DNA of 64,000 nt from Pilimelia anulata. Its GTDB lineage: Bacteria; Actinomycetota; Actinomycetes; Mycobacteriales; Micromonosporaceae. How positions within the stretch are numbered: position 1 is the stretch's first letter; every line of letters begins with the position of its first letter. Below are positions 1 through 8,452 of this stretch, one piece after another. The DNA lies in contig NZ_BMQB01000003.1 in NCBI RefSeq assembly GCF_014647895.1, positions 248,001 to 312,000 on the forward strand. The letters run 5' to 3'. The position numbers and the translations under genes were made by a program. The notes under the pieces are model-generated. The model did not search any database. It was not told where the DNA came from and was given only the letters and a program-made list of their open reading frames with translations.

Positions 1-492
1 GGCGAGTTCTTCTTCCTGGAGATGAACACCCGGCTCCAGGTCGAGCACCCGATCACCGAGCTGACGTACGGCGTGGACCTGGTCGAGGAGCAGCTCCGGG
101 TGGTCTCCGGGCTGCCGCCGACGTTCGACCCGGCCGCGCTCGCCCCGCGCGGGCACGCGATCGAGCTGCGGGTCAACGCCGAGGACCCGAAGCGGTTCCT
201 GCCCGGCCCGGGCCCGGTCCGGACCTGGGTCGAGCCGACCGGCGAGGGCGTCCGGGTGGACTCCGGCTACGCCGCCGGGACGACGGTCACCCCGTTCTAC
301 GACTCGCTGCTGGCCAAGCTGATCGTGTACGGGGCCGACCGGGACGAGGCCATCGCCCGGGCCCGGGAGGCCGTCGCCGGGTTCGCCATCGAGGGCCCGA
401 AGTGCAACCTGCCGTTCTTCACCGAGCTGCTGGACAACGCCGAGTTCCGCTCGGGCGACTACGACACGGGCATCGTCGGCCGGATGCGCTGA
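1..492 (+). CDS. Biotin carboxylase subunit of an acyl-CoA carboxylase, C-terminal 163 residues (5' end outside window)
   Basis: The reading frame is open from base 1, so the gene starts before the window. The visible part begins within the biotin carboxylase active-site segment EMNTRLQVEH, which in this family binds bicarbonate and biotin, and continues through the C-terminal domain. The enzyme carboxylates biotin using ATP and bicarbonate. The protein stops just after this domain (GIVGRMR) with no biotinyl-lysine AMKM motif, so it is an AccC-type stand-alone carboxylase rather than a BC-BCCP fusion. The HMG-CoA lyase gene 59 bp downstream and the carboxyltransferase at 4065 suggest a role in 3-methylcrotonyl-CoA or a related acyl-CoA; the substrate is inferred from context only. 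Confidence 0.9.
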   Translation, partial: GEFFFLEMNTRLQVEHPITELTYGVDLVEEQLRVVSGLPPTFDPAALAPRGHAIELRVNAEDPKRFLPGPGPVRTWVEPTGEGVRVDSGYAAGTTVTPFYDSLLAKLIVYGADRDEAIARAREAVAGFAIEGPKCNLPFFTELLDNAEFRSGDYDTGIVGRMR

Positions 493-551
493 CCGCCGCG
501 GGAAGCCGCGGCCGGCCGCGGGCGTTGGGGACAGGGACGGGAGGAAGTCGC

Positions 552-1469
552 ATGGGTGAGCTGCCGCGGGTCGTGTCGATCCGGGAGGTCGGGCCGCGGG
601 ACGGCCTGCAGAACGAGGCGCCGGTGCCCACCGACGCCAAGGTGCGCCTGATCGACGCGCTGTCGGCGACCGGGGTCAAGCGGATCGAGGCGGTGTCGTT
701 CGTGCATCCGCGGGCGATCCCGCAGATGGCCGACGCCGACGAGGTGTGGGCCCGGGCAGCGAAGAACCCGGCCGTCGGCTACTCCGCCCTGATCCCCAAC
801 TCGCGCGGGGCGCAGCGGGCGCTGGCCGCCGGCTTCCGGGAGATCGAGGTCGTGGTCTCGGCCAGCGACACGCACAACCGGAAGAACGTGAACCGGTCCA
901 CGGCCGAGTCGCTGGACGACATCGCCGCGCTGATCCCGCTGCTGCACGGGGCGGGCGCCCGGGTCGAGGTGATCGTGTCGACGGCGTTCGGCTGCCCGTA
1001 CGAGGGGGACATCGCCCCGAAGCGGGTCGCCGACCTGGTCGACCGGGTGCTCGCCGACGGCGCGGACCGGATCGCGTTCGGCGACACCACCGGCATGGGC
1101 ACCCCGCGGCGGGTGCGCGAGCTGGTGTCGCTGGTGCGCGGGCGGCAGCCGGACGTACCGCTGCTGCTGCACTTCCACAACACCCGGGGCACGGCGCTGG
1201 CCAACATCCTGACCGCGCTGGACCTGGGCGTGACCGAGTACGACGCGGCGGTCGGCGGCCTCGGCGGCTGCCCGTACGCGCCCGGCGCCAGCGGGAACGT
1301 GGCCACCGAGGAGGTCGTGCACATGCTGCACGACATGGGCATCGAGACCGGGATCGACCTGGCCGCGCTGCTGTCCGCGGCCGAGCTGGCCCGGGAGATC
1401 GTCGGCAAGGAGCTGCCGTCCGGGGTGCTGCGGGCGGGCCCGCGGACCCGGCTGACGCCGATCGGCTGA
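552..1469 (+). CDS. Hydroxymethylglutaryl-CoA lyase
   Basis: The 305-residue protein cleaves HMG-CoA to acetyl-CoA and acetoacetate, the last step of leucine breakdown. It is a DRE-TIM-type barrel: EVGPRDGLQNE near residues 12-22 supplies the conserved Arg16-Asp17, HFH at 207-209 supplies metal-binding histidines, and GGLGGCPYAPGASGN contains the signature cysteine (Cys240). Length matches bacterial HMG-CoA lyases of about 300 residues. The ATG at 552 is chosen because GGAGGAAG lies just upstream; an earlier in-frame start would run into the preceding gene. It is probably co-transcribed with the biotin carboxylase. The sister family of isopropylmalate or citramalate synthases is excluded by the lyase signature. 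Confidence 0.93.
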   Translation: MGELPRVVSIREVGPRDGLQNEAPVPTDAKVRLIDALSATGVKRIEAVSFVHPRAIPQMADADEVWARAAKNPAVGYSALIPNSRGAQRALAAGFREIEVVVSASDTHNRKNVNRSTAESLDDIAALIPLLHGAGARVEVIVSTAFGCPYEGDIAPKRVADLVDRVLADGADRIAFGDTTGMGTPRRVRELVSLVRGRQPDVPLLLHFHNTRGTALANILTALDLGVTEYDAAVGGLGGCPYAPGASGNVATEEVVHMLHDMGIETGIDLAALLSAAELAREIVGKELPSGVLRAGPRTRLTPIG

Positions 1470-1546
1470 GCCGGGCCGCGACCCGGCCGCCCGCCGGTAC
1501 GGCGTCGGCGCCCGGCCGCGGGCCCGGTCGACCCGGGCCGGCCGGG

Positions 1547-2953
1547 TCAGCACCAGGGGCGGACCGTGAGCGGGTTGTGTCCGGTCAGCGCCAGCACGTA
1601 CCAGGACGTCGCCGCGACGTGCAGGTACGGGTAGTAGCCGGAGTCGAGGTACCCGACGTGCAGCGGGCTGGTCGCCGCGACCAGCCCGCCGCCGGCGATC
1701 GGCCGGTCGCCGACGTGCTGGTCCACGCCGAGCTGCTCCTGGGCCGCCTCCAGGGTGTCGAGCTGCTCGCGGGTGCCGGCGCGGTCGCCGGCGGCGTGCA
1801 GGGCGACGGCGTACTGGGCGGTGCCCTCCAGCCAGACGCCGTACCGGTCCGGCCGGACGGTCCCGCCCTCGATCGGGGTGTTCTCGTCCACCGTGCGGCT
1901 CAGCGTGGAGATCGTCGTGCCGACGAACCGCTGGGCGCCGCGCAGCGCGCTGTTGCGCCGGCCGGCGGTGTCCTCGACGATCAGCCGCCGGTCGACCAGG
2001 TCGAGCGCGTCCCGGTGCCGGTGCTCGGGCAGGCCGAGGTAGCCCAGCGTCTGCGATTCCAGCACGAAGTGGCCGCGGTCCGGCTCGTCGGCGTCGACCG
2101 GGCGGCCGGCGCGGAAGCCGCCGCGGTCGGCGGAGAACATGGACCGGGCGAACCGGTTGGCGTGCACCTTGTGCCGGTGCCACTCGTGGTCGTCGGTGGC
2201 CGTCTCCAGGTGGTCGAAGAACGCGGCCAGCACGGCGTGCCGGGCGGTGCCCAGGTAGCGGACGGGGCGCCCGCCGCGGTCGAGGCCGTCCAGGAAGCCG
2301 CCGGGAACCCGGCAGGTGTTCACGATCCACCGGGCCAGCCGGACCGCCGCGGCGCGCAGGGCGGCGTCGCCGATCCGCTGGTACGCCGCGCACAGCGCGA
2401 TCCCGGCCCAGGCCAGCTCGCCAGTGCCGGAGCCGACGAAGCCGAACGGGCCGCCGACGTTGGCGGTGCCGTCGCCGCGGACCAGGCCGTACGGCTGCTC
2501 GACGCCGTTGCGGGTGTACGGGCCGACGGCGTACGCCTGGCGCAGCCGCCCGTCGCTGTGGTGCGGGTCGTTCTGCTGCGCCCAGACCAGCGCCCGGGCC
2601 AGCCGGCCGGCGCGGTCGACGCTGCCCGGCCGCCCGTCGGCCAGGTACGCGAGCGCCGCCAGCGCGGCGTCGTAGGTGAAGCCGGTGGTGTAGAGGCCCA
2701 GCTCGTCGGCGTAGGACTGGGGCAGCCGGATCGGGCCGGTGCGCTCGTGGGCGTCGGTCATGGCGTCGAGGAAGGCGACGGCCCGCCGGCCGGGGCCGGC
2801 GGCGCCGGGCCCGCGTCGGCGGCGCGGCGCGGCGGCGGCGGGCGCGGCGCCCGCGGCGAGCGCGGCGCCGGCACCCAGGCCGGCGGCGAGCAGGCCGCGC
2901 CGGCTGACGGCGGAGCCCTGAACAGGAAGCGTCGACACGAACCGTACCCCCAT
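1547..2953 (-). CDS. Tat-exported protein with six-hairpin glycosidase-like fold
   Basis: The 468-residue protein starts with a twin-arginine signal (SRRGLLAAGLGAG followed by an Ala-rich stretch and APAAAA), so it is probably exported folded. The mature part is a series of helical repeats with aromatic and acidic motifs (LPQSYADELGLYTTGFTYD, VWLEGTAQYAVAL, TSPLHVGYLDSGYYPY) resembling the (alpha/alpha)6 barrel of glycosidases and lyases acting on polysaccharides; the substrate is unknown. It is convergent with the HMG-CoA lyase gene and unrelated to it in function. The ATG at 2953 has a weak ribosome site; a GTG 15 bases further in, preceded by GGGGG, is an alternative. Confidence 0.65.
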   Translation of the reverse strand: MGVRFVSTLPVQGSAVSRRGLLAAGLGAGAALAAGAAPAAAAPRRRRGPGAAGPGRRAVAFLDAMTDAHERTGPIRLPQSYADELGLYTTGFTYDAALAALAYLADGRPGSVDRAGRLARALVWAQQNDPHHSDGRLRQAYAVGPYTRNGVEQPYGLVRGDGTANVGGPFGFVGSGTGELAWAGIALCAAYQRIGDAALRAAAVRLARWIVNTCRVPGGFLDGLDRGGRPVRYLGTARHAVLAAFFDHLETATDDHEWHRHKVHANRFARSMFSADRGGFRAGRPVDADEPDRGHFVLESQTLGYLGLPEHRHRDALDLVDRRLIVEDTAGRRNSALRGAQRFVGTTISTLSRTVDENTPIEGGTVRPDRYGVWLEGTAQYAVALHAAGDRAGTREQLDTLEAAQEQLGVDQHVGDRPIAGGGLVAATSPLHVGYLDSGYYPYLHVAATSWYVLALTGHNPLTVRPWC

Positions 2954-3021
2954 GAATGCGTCGATATCGCCTATGAGGGTAGGACCGGGACCCGGTGCCC
3001 CGTGGTCGGATCGCCGATTCG

Positions 3022-3888
3022 TCAGACCGGTTCGGGCGCGCCCGTCACCCGATGGGCGGCGAGCAGGCCCGCCCGGCGCCGGTCCCGGGCGGCGATCATG
3101 TCGGCCCGGCGGCGGTCCCAGGCGGCCAGCAGGTCGTCGGCGACGCCGGCCCCGATCGGCAGCCGCATCGGGTGCTCGCCGGAGTCGACCAGCGCGAGCA
3201 CCGCGGCGGCGAACTCGGCCGGCTGCCCGACGCCCGGCCCGCCGTCGGCCATCGACCGGATGCCGTCGTGGATGGCCGCGGTGATCGGCCCGTACGCCTC
3301 GATCCGCCGGTGCGGCTCGCGCAGCGCGGCGCCGTACCGGGTGGCGTACCCGCCGGGCTCCAGGATCGTCACGCCGATGCCGAACGCGGCGACCTCGGCG
3401 GCGAGCGTCTCGGCGAGGCCCTCCAGGGCGCACTTCGAGGCGTTGTACGCCCCCAGCCCCGGGTACGCGATGCCCGCGGCGGTCGAGGAGACCATCAGGA
3501 TCCGGCCGGCGCCCGCGGCGCGCAGGTGCGGCAGCACGGCCCGGCTCATCCGCAGCGCGCCGCCGACGTTGGTGTCGAGCTGCTCGGCCAGCAGGTCGTC
3601 GTCGATCTCCTCGACGGCGCCGAACTGCCCGTACGCGGCGTTGTTCACCAGGATGTCGAGGCCGCCCAGCCGCGCCACGGCGCGGGAGACGGCGGCCTCG
3701 CAGGAGGCGGTGTCGCGCACGTCGAGGGTGGCGGTGGTGATCAGGTCGGGGTACCGGCCGGCCAGCTCGGCAACCGCCTCGGGGCGGCGGGCGGTGGCGA
3801 GCACCCGGTCCCCGCGGGCGGCGGCCGCGGCGGCCAGCGCCGCACCCAGACCGGACGAGCATCCCGTGATCAACCAGCGCCGCGTCAT
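3022..3888 (-). CDS. Short-chain dehydrogenase/reductase
   Basis: This 288-residue classical SDR uses NAD(P)H to oxidise or reduce an unknown carbonyl substrate. It has the cofactor motif TGCSSGLG at about residues 8-15, the NNAAYG motif, the catalytic Ser in MVSSTAAG and the YNASK active site. The C-terminal tail (WDRRRADMIAARDRRRAG) is typical of the oxidoreductase/SDR group with GxxxGxG and PGG motifs after the active site. Start at 3888 is preceded by AGG at good spacing; an ATG three codons upstream (3897) is possible. It is divergent from the carboxyltransferase gene across a region with a TetR-like palindrome, so the two may share a regulator. Confidence 0.88.
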   Translation of the reverse strand: MTRRWLITGCSSGLGAALAAAAAARGDRVLATARRPEAVAELAGRYPDLITTATLDVRDTASCEAAVSRAVARLGGLDILVNNAAYGQFGAVEEIDDDLLAEQLDTNVGGALRMSRAVLPHLRAAGAGRILMVSSTAAGIAYPGLGAYNASKCALEGLAETLAAEVAAFGIGVTILEPGGYATRYGAALREPHRRIEAYGPITAAIHDGIRSMADGGPGVGQPAEFAAAVLALVDSGEHPMRLPIGAGVADDLLAAWDRRRADMIAARDRRRAGLLAAHRVTGAPEPV

Positions 3889-4000
3889 GGCGTCCATCCT
3901 GCGATACCGACACCGCGCCACCAATGCCCCGAAGGGCGCATTGTGCCGCGCCGGTCGCGGCCGTATGCCGGACACCCGGGTTAACCCGAATGAGCTACCC

Positions 4001-4012
4001 TAACGATCGTTA
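4001..4012. promoter_or_regulatory. Perfect 12-bp palindrome, candidate TetR-family operator
   Basis: TAACGATCGTTA is a perfect inverted repeat lying between the divergent SDR and carboxyltransferase genes, 53 bp before the latter's start. Palindromes of this form are common TetR-family operators upstream of acyl-CoA metabolism genes. No TetR gene is present in the visible part of the cluster; it may lie before base 1. Confidence 0.5.
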
Positions 4013-4064
4013 AAGGGAGTCCGGCCGGGCTCCCCGTCCGTCGGTGCCGAGAGGGAGCGAAGCC

Positions 4065-5594
4065 GTGACGCTCGATCACGACGCGCTGGAGCAGTTGCGC
4101 AAGCGGATGCAGGCCGGGGGCGCGGAGAAGTACCACGCCGCGAACGCCGCCAAGGGCAAGCTGTTCGCCCGCGAGCGGGTGGCGCTGCTGGTGGACGAGG
4201 GCTCGTTCGTCGAGGACGGCCGGTACGCCAACGCGCAGGCCGAGGGCCTGCCCGCCGACGGCGTGGTGACCGGTACGGCCACGGTCGACGGGCGCCCGGT
4301 CGCGCTGATGGCCAACGACTCGACGGTCAAGGCCGGCTCCTGGGGCGCCCGGACCGTCGAGAAGATCATCCGGATCATCGAGCGGGCGTACGACACCGGC
4401 GTGCCGATGGTGTACCTGGTCGACTCGGCCGGCGCCCGAATCACCGACCAGGTCGACCTGTTCCCCGGCCGGCGCGGCGCCGGCAAGATCTTCTGGAACC
4501 AGGTGCGGGCCTCCGGCTCGATCCCGCAGGCGTGCGCGCTGTTCGGGCCGAGCGCGGCCGGCGGGGCGTACATCCCCGCGTTCTGCGACGTCGTCGCGAT
4601 GGTCGAGGGCAACGCCAGCATGTACCTGGGCAGCGACCGGATGGTCGAGATGGTCACCGGCGAGAAGACCACGCTGGAGGCGATGGGCGGCGCCCGGGTG
4701 CACTGCCAGGACAGCGGCGTCGGCCACTTCCTGTGCAAGACCGACGCCGAGGCGATCGAGACGGTCCGGCGGTACCTGTCGTACCTGCCGAGCAACTGGA
4801 CCCAGCCCCCGCCGGCGGCGGAGGCGGCCGGGCCCGGCAAGGGCGACCTGGCCGCGCTGGTGCCGGCCAGCGAGCGGCAGGCGTTCGACATGCGCCGGTA
4901 CGTCAGGGCGCTGGTCGACGACGGCAGCTTCTTCGAGACGCAGGCGCTGTTCGCCAAGGAGCTGACCACCGGCTTCGCCCGGCTGAACGGCGAGGTCGTC
5001 GGCGTCGTGGCGAACAACTCGATGTTCAAGGGCGGGGTGCTGTTCGTCGACTCCGCCGACAAGGCGGCCCGGTTCGTGCAGCTCTGCGACGCGTTCAACG
5101 TGCCGCTGCTGTTCCTCTCCGACGTGCCCGGCTTCATGGTCGGGACCGCGGTGGAGAAGCAGGGCATCATCCGGCACGGCGCCAAGATGATCACCGCGAT
5201 CTCCGAGGCGACCGTGCCGAAGATCTGCGTGGTCGTGCGCAAGGCGTACGGCGCCGGCCTGTACGCGATGGCCGGGCCCGGCTTCGAGCCGGAGGCGACG
5301 ATCGCGCTGCCGACCGCCAAGATCGCCGTGATGGGCGCCGAGGCGGCGGTCAACGCGGTGTACGCCAACAAGATCGCCGCCATCGCCGACGAGGCCGAGC
5401 GGGACGCGTTCGTCGCCGCCCGGCGGGCCGAGTACGAGACCGACATCGACGTCGTCCGGCTGGCCAGCGAGCTGGTCGTGGACACGATCGTCCAGCCCGG
5501 CGAGCTGCGGGCCGAGCTGGTCGCCCGGTACGCCGCCGCGCGCACCAAGGACCGGCACTTCGCCCGGCGCCGGCACGGCGTCACCCCGGTCTAG
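4065..5594 (+). CDS. Acyl-CoA carboxylase carboxyltransferase (beta) subunit, methylcrotonyl-CoA-type context
   Basis: The 509-residue protein transfers the carboxyl group from carboxybiotin to an acyl-CoA. It has the two crotonase-fold halves of carboxyltransferases: an N-terminal half with VYLVDSAGARITDQVDLFPG and GPSAAGGAYIPAFCD (about residues 125-180), and a C-terminal half with FLSDVPGFMVG and YGAGLYAMAGPGF forming the second oxyanion region. Length fits the family (500-540). GTG at 4065 is preceded by GAGGGAG; a GTG at 4044 is less likely. Its partners are the biotin carboxylase at the window start and, downstream by 50 bp, an acyl-CoA dehydrogenase. HMG-CoA lyase nearby favours 3-methylcrotonyl-CoA as substrate, which is inference. 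Confidence 0.9.
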   Translation: MTLDHDALEQLRKRMQAGGAEKYHAANAAKGKLFARERVALLVDEGSFVEDGRYANAQAEGLPADGVVTGTATVDGRPVALMANDSTVKAGSWGARTVEKIIRIIERAYDTGVPMVYLVDSAGARITDQVDLFPGRRGAGKIFWNQVRASGSIPQACALFGPSAAGGAYIPAFCDVVAMVEGNASMYLGSDRMVEMVTGEKTTLEAMGGARVHCQDSGVGHFLCKTDAEAIETVRRYLSYLPSNWTQPPPAAEAAGPGKGDLAALVPASERQAFDMRRYVRALVDDGSFFETQALFAKELTTGFARLNGEVVGVVANNSMFKGGVLFVDSADKAARFVQLCDAFNVPLLFLSDVPGFMVGTAVEKQGIIRHGAKMITAISEATVPKICVVVRKAYGAGLYAMAGPGFEPEATIALPTAKIAVMGAEAAVNAVYANKIAAIADEAERDAFVAARRAEYETDIDVVRLASELVVDTIVQPGELRAELVARYAAARTKDRHFARRRHGVTPV

Positions 5595-5644
5595 CGGTAC
5601 CCACCCCACCGGCGCTGCCGCGCCGGATCCCGCAAGGAGGCACC

Positions 5645-6799
5645 ATGGATTTCCGACTCGCCGAGGAGCAGGTGGCGCTGCGCGACACCGTCCGGCAGTT
5701 CGCCCGCGAGGTCGTCGCGCCGGTCATCGGCAAGCACTACGAGGAGCACAGCTTCCCGTACGAGATCGTCCGCCAGATGGGCCGGATGGGCCTGTTCGGA
5801 CTGCCGTTCCCCGAGGAGCACGGCGGGATGGGCGGCGACTACTTCGCCCTGTCGCTGGTCCTGGAGGAGCTGGCCCGGGTCGACTCGTCGGTCGCCATCA
5901 CGCTGGAGGCGGCCTGCTCGCTGGGCGCGATGCCGATCTTCAAGTTCGGTACCGCCGAGCAGAAGGCGAAGTGGCTGCCGCCGCTGGTGGCCGGCGAGGC
6001 GCTGGCCGGCTTCGGGCTGACCGAGCCCGGCTGCGGCTCCGACGCCGGCGGCACCACCACCCGCGCCGTGCTGGACGAGAAGACGGGCGAGTGGGTGATC
6101 AACGGCGCCAAGGCGTTCATCACCAACTCCGGCACCGACATCACCTCGCTGGTCACCGTCACCGCGGTCACCGGGACCCGGCCGGACGGCGGCAAGGAGA
6201 TCTCCACGATCGTCGTGCCGTCCGGCACGCCGGGCTTCGTGGTGCAGCCGGGGTACTCGAAGGTCGGCTGGTGCGCGTCCGACACGCACGAGCTGGCCTT
6301 CGACGACTGCCGGGTGCCGGCGGGCAACCTGCTCGGCGAGCGCGGCCGCGGGTACGCCCAGTTCCTGCGCATCCTGGACGAGGGCCGGATCGCCATCGCG
6401 GCGCTCGCGGTCGGGCTGGCCCAGGGCTGCGTGGACGAGTCGCTGAGGTACGCGAGGGAGCGGCACGCGTTCGGCCAGCCGATCGGCAACTACCAGGCGA
6501 TCCAGTTCAAGATCGCGGACATGGAGATGAAGGCGCACACCGCGCGGCTGGCGTACTACGACGCGGCGGCGCGGATGCTGGCCGGCGAGGACTTCAAGCG
6601 GCAGGCGGCGATCGCCAAGCTGTACGCGTCCGAGATCGCCATGGACAACGCCCGCGAGGCGACGCAGGTGCACGGCGGGTACGGGTTCATGAACGAGTTC
6701 CCGGTCGGCCGGTTCTACCGCGACGCCAAGATCCTGGAGATCGGCGAGGGGACCTCGGAGGTCCAGCGGATGATCATCGCGCGCGACCTGGGCCTGTAG
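5645..6799 (+). CDS. Acyl-CoA dehydrogenase (short/branched-chain type)
   Basis: The 384-residue flavoprotein oxidises an acyl-CoA to the 2-enoyl-CoA, passing electrons to ETF. It shows the family's FAD and substrate motifs: GFGLTEPGCGSDAGG, FITNSG, and the C-terminal ATQVHGGYGFMNEF and IGEGTSEVQR. Glu368 in GEGT is at the usual catalytic-base position of short and medium-chain enzymes. Isovaleryl-CoA dehydrogenases typically have another residue there, so this may be a 2-methylbutyryl/isobutyryl-type or broad enzyme rather than a canonical isovaleryl one. The start is fixed by AAGGAGG seven bases before ATG. It closes the catabolic operon. Confidence 0.92.
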   Translation: MDFRLAEEQVALRDTVRQFAREVVAPVIGKHYEEHSFPYEIVRQMGRMGLFGLPFPEEHGGMGGDYFALSLVLEELARVDSSVAITLEAACSLGAMPIFKFGTAEQKAKWLPPLVAGEALAGFGLTEPGCGSDAGGTTTRAVLDEKTGEWVINGAKAFITNSGTDITSLVTVTAVTGTRPDGGKEISTIVVPSGTPGFVVQPGYSKVGWCASDTHELAFDDCRVPAGNLLGERGRGYAQFLRILDEGRIAIAALAVGLAQGCVDESLRYARERHAFGQPIGNYQAIQFKIADMEMKAHTARLAYYDAAARMLAGEDFKRQAAIAKLYASEIAMDNAREATQVHGGYGFMNEFPVGRFYRDAKILEIGEGTSEVQRMIIARDLGL

Positions 6800-6830
6800 C
6801 AGCGCGTTCCGGCCGGTGGAAGCGAGTTGA

Positions 6831-6885
6831 GGTGGACAGCGTGGCGGGCCGTTCCCCCGATACGGCCCGGCGCACGCTGTCCACC
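6831..6885. terminator. Strong hairpin terminator after the acyl-CoA dehydrogenase
   Basis: GGTGGACAGCGTG begins an arm (6831-6851) that pairs almost fully with 6863-6885 (ending CACGCTGTCCACC) around an 11-base loop. It lies 32 bp after the stop codon, with no U-tract, as is common in actinomycetes. Confidence 0.75.
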
Positions 6886-7030
6886 CTCGCGCGTGGCTCA
6901 GCGATCCCCCGAGGAAGCTCACCCGCTGCGGTTCGCCACGCGGTTTCGGCGCTTCCGACAAGCACGTTAACCGGACGTACGCCCGGTTTGTGAGAGTTTT
7001 CGCTGCCGACCGGGAATCGATCGAGTGATT

Positions 7031-7858
7031 TCACCGGGGCGGGCCGGCGGCCAGCCGGGCGTGGGCGTACGCCCGCACCTCCCCGGCGGGCACGGCCCAG
7101 TCGGCCTCGATCCACCAGGTCGCCCCGGCGGCGGCCCACGGCGCCACGATCTCCCGGCCCGCGGCCGGGTCCAGCGGCGTACACCCCTCGGTGACCACGT
7201 CGTACCCGGCCGGGTCCAGGCCCTGCCGGGTCCGCTCGTGCCGGATCCAGGTCGCGCCCTCGGCGAGCAGCTCGGGGGTGAGCGGGCCGGACAGCGGCGC
7301 GACCACGTTGGGCAGCCAGCCGTCCCAGGCCGCGGCGCGGCGCATCGACCGCGGCGCCGGCCAGCCGCCGACCACCCAGATCGGGACGCGCGGCCGCTGC
7401 ACCGGGGGCGGTGGCACGACGAAGTCGGTGGGCCGGACGCTGTGGTGCAGCCCGTCGTACGTGAACGGCTGCCCCCGCCACAGCCCGTCCAGGATGGCCA
7501 GGCCCTCGTCGAGCAGCTCGGCGCGCACCTTCCGGCCCCGGTCGGGCTCGAACGCGAGCCAGCCCTCGTGCGTCGCGCCCAGCCCGACCGACAGCACCAC
7601 CCGGCCGCCGGAGAGGTTGTCCAGCGTGGCCACCTGGCCGGCGAGGTCCCACGGGCGGCGCCGGGGCAGCGGGGTGAGCAGGGTGCCCAGCCTGATCCGG
7701 GAGGTGCGCATGGCCGCGGCGGCGAGGCTGATCCAGGCATCCACGCCCCAGACCGGCTCCCAGACGAAGAAGCCGTCCCAGCCGGCCCGCTCGGCCACCG
7801 TGGCCAGCTCGGCGGCGGTCGCGGCGTCGCCGCGGGGCAGCACGAATCCGTACCTCAT
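7031..7858 (-). CDS. LLM-class flavin-dependent oxidoreductase
   Basis: The 275-residue protein belongs to the bacterial-luciferase-like monooxygenase superfamily, which uses FMN or F420. Signs are the N-terminal MRYGFVLPRG strand, the AERAGWDGFFVWEP segment, RIRLGTLLTPLPRRRP, and DNLSGGRVVLSVGLG, all in the usual order of the TIM barrel. Actinomycetes have many F420-linked members, but the cofactor cannot be fixed from sequence alone and the substrate is unknown. It is convergent with the acyl-CoA dehydrogenase gene and 31 bp from the MarR gene in the same direction, so it may be in the MarR transcript. Confidence 0.85.
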   Translation of the reverse strand: MRYGFVLPRGDAATAAELATVAERAGWDGFFVWEPVWGVDAWISLAAAAMRTSRIRLGTLLTPLPRRRPWDLAGQVATLDNLSGGRVVLSVGLGATHEGWLAFEPDRGRKVRAELLDEGLAILDGLWRGQPFTYDGLHHSVRPTDFVVPPPPVQRPRVPIWVVGGWPAPRSMRRAAAWDGWLPNVVAPLSGPLTPELLAEGATWIRHERTRQGLDPAGYDVVTEGCTPLDPAAGREIVAPWAAAGATWWIEADWAVPAGEVRAYAHARLAAGPPR

Positions 7859-7889
7859 GCCGCGACGGTAGCGCCCGGGCCCGGGCGGG

Positions 7890-8369
7890 TCAGCCGGGGT
7901 TGGCGATGCCGGACGTGGCGCCGGGGGCGACCGCGTCGCGCAGCGTGCGCAGGTTGCGCAGGAAGCCGTCCAGCTCGCGGTCGGGTAGCTGCCCGGTGAA
8001 CCACTGCTCGATCAGCGCCAGGTGGCCGGGCAGCGTGTCGTTGAGCCGGGCCAGCCCGGAGGCGGTGACCGCCGCGTACGAGGAGCGCCGGTCGTGCGCG
8101 CAGGCGCGCCGGCAGAGCAGCCCGTCGCGCTCCATCCGGTCGACCACCCGGGTGACGCCGCTGGTGGACAGCGACGTCTGGGCGGCCAGGTCGCTCATCC
8201 GGAGCTGGTGCTGGTCGGACCGGCTGAGCCGCAGCAGTACCTCGAACTCCACCAGCGACAGGCCGTGCTCGCCGAGCTGCTCCGACAGCCGGTTGAGGAT
8301 GCCGGTGTACGCCTCGACGAAGAGGCCGAAGGCGGTGATGCGTCCGTCGTCGAACAGATCGGTGGCCAT
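7890..8369 (-). CDS. MarR-family transcriptional regulator
   Basis: The 159-residue protein has the MarR winged helix: LSLVEFEVLLRLSRS, LAAQTSLSTSGVTRVVDRMERDGLL (recognition helix) and the wing CAHDRRSSYAAVT. Length is typical. It is divergent from the YceI gene across an 83-bp region containing a promoter and nested inverted repeats, so it probably represses yceI and itself. Cysteines in the LCRRACAHDRR wing could make it redox-responsive, but that is speculation. Confidence 0.9.
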   Translation of the reverse strand: MATDLFDDGRITAFGLFVEAYTGILNRLSEQLGEHGLSLVEFEVLLRLSRSDQHQLRMSDLAAQTSLSTSGVTRVVDRMERDGLLCRRACAHDRRSSYAAVTASGLARLNDTLPGHLALIEQWFTGQLPDRELDGFLRNLRTLRDAVAPGATSGIANPG

Positions 8370-8388
8370 GCCTTCAGTCTAGCAAAAG

Positions 8389-8435
8389 TTGACACGGAGA
8401 CTATTGCCGTGTGTATAGTTGCTTCAACAACAACT
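8389..8435 (+). promoter_or_regulatory. yceI promoter overlapping MarR-type inverted repeats
   Basis: TTGACA (8389-8394) is followed after 17 bp by TGTATA (8412-8417), a near-consensus sigma-A promoter. Directly over the expected start lie GTTG-CTT-CAAC (8418-8428) and the wider AGTTG...CAACT (8417-8421, 8431-8435). The placement suits repression by the divergent MarR. Confidence 0.65.
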
Positions 8436-8452
8436 TTTCCGGAGGAGCAGCC

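Noticed and set aside
459..2393. Very long minus-strand open frame over the HMG-CoA lyase gene
   Set aside because: It is an antisense shadow of real genes, with Arg/Pro/Ala-rich translation and no family content.
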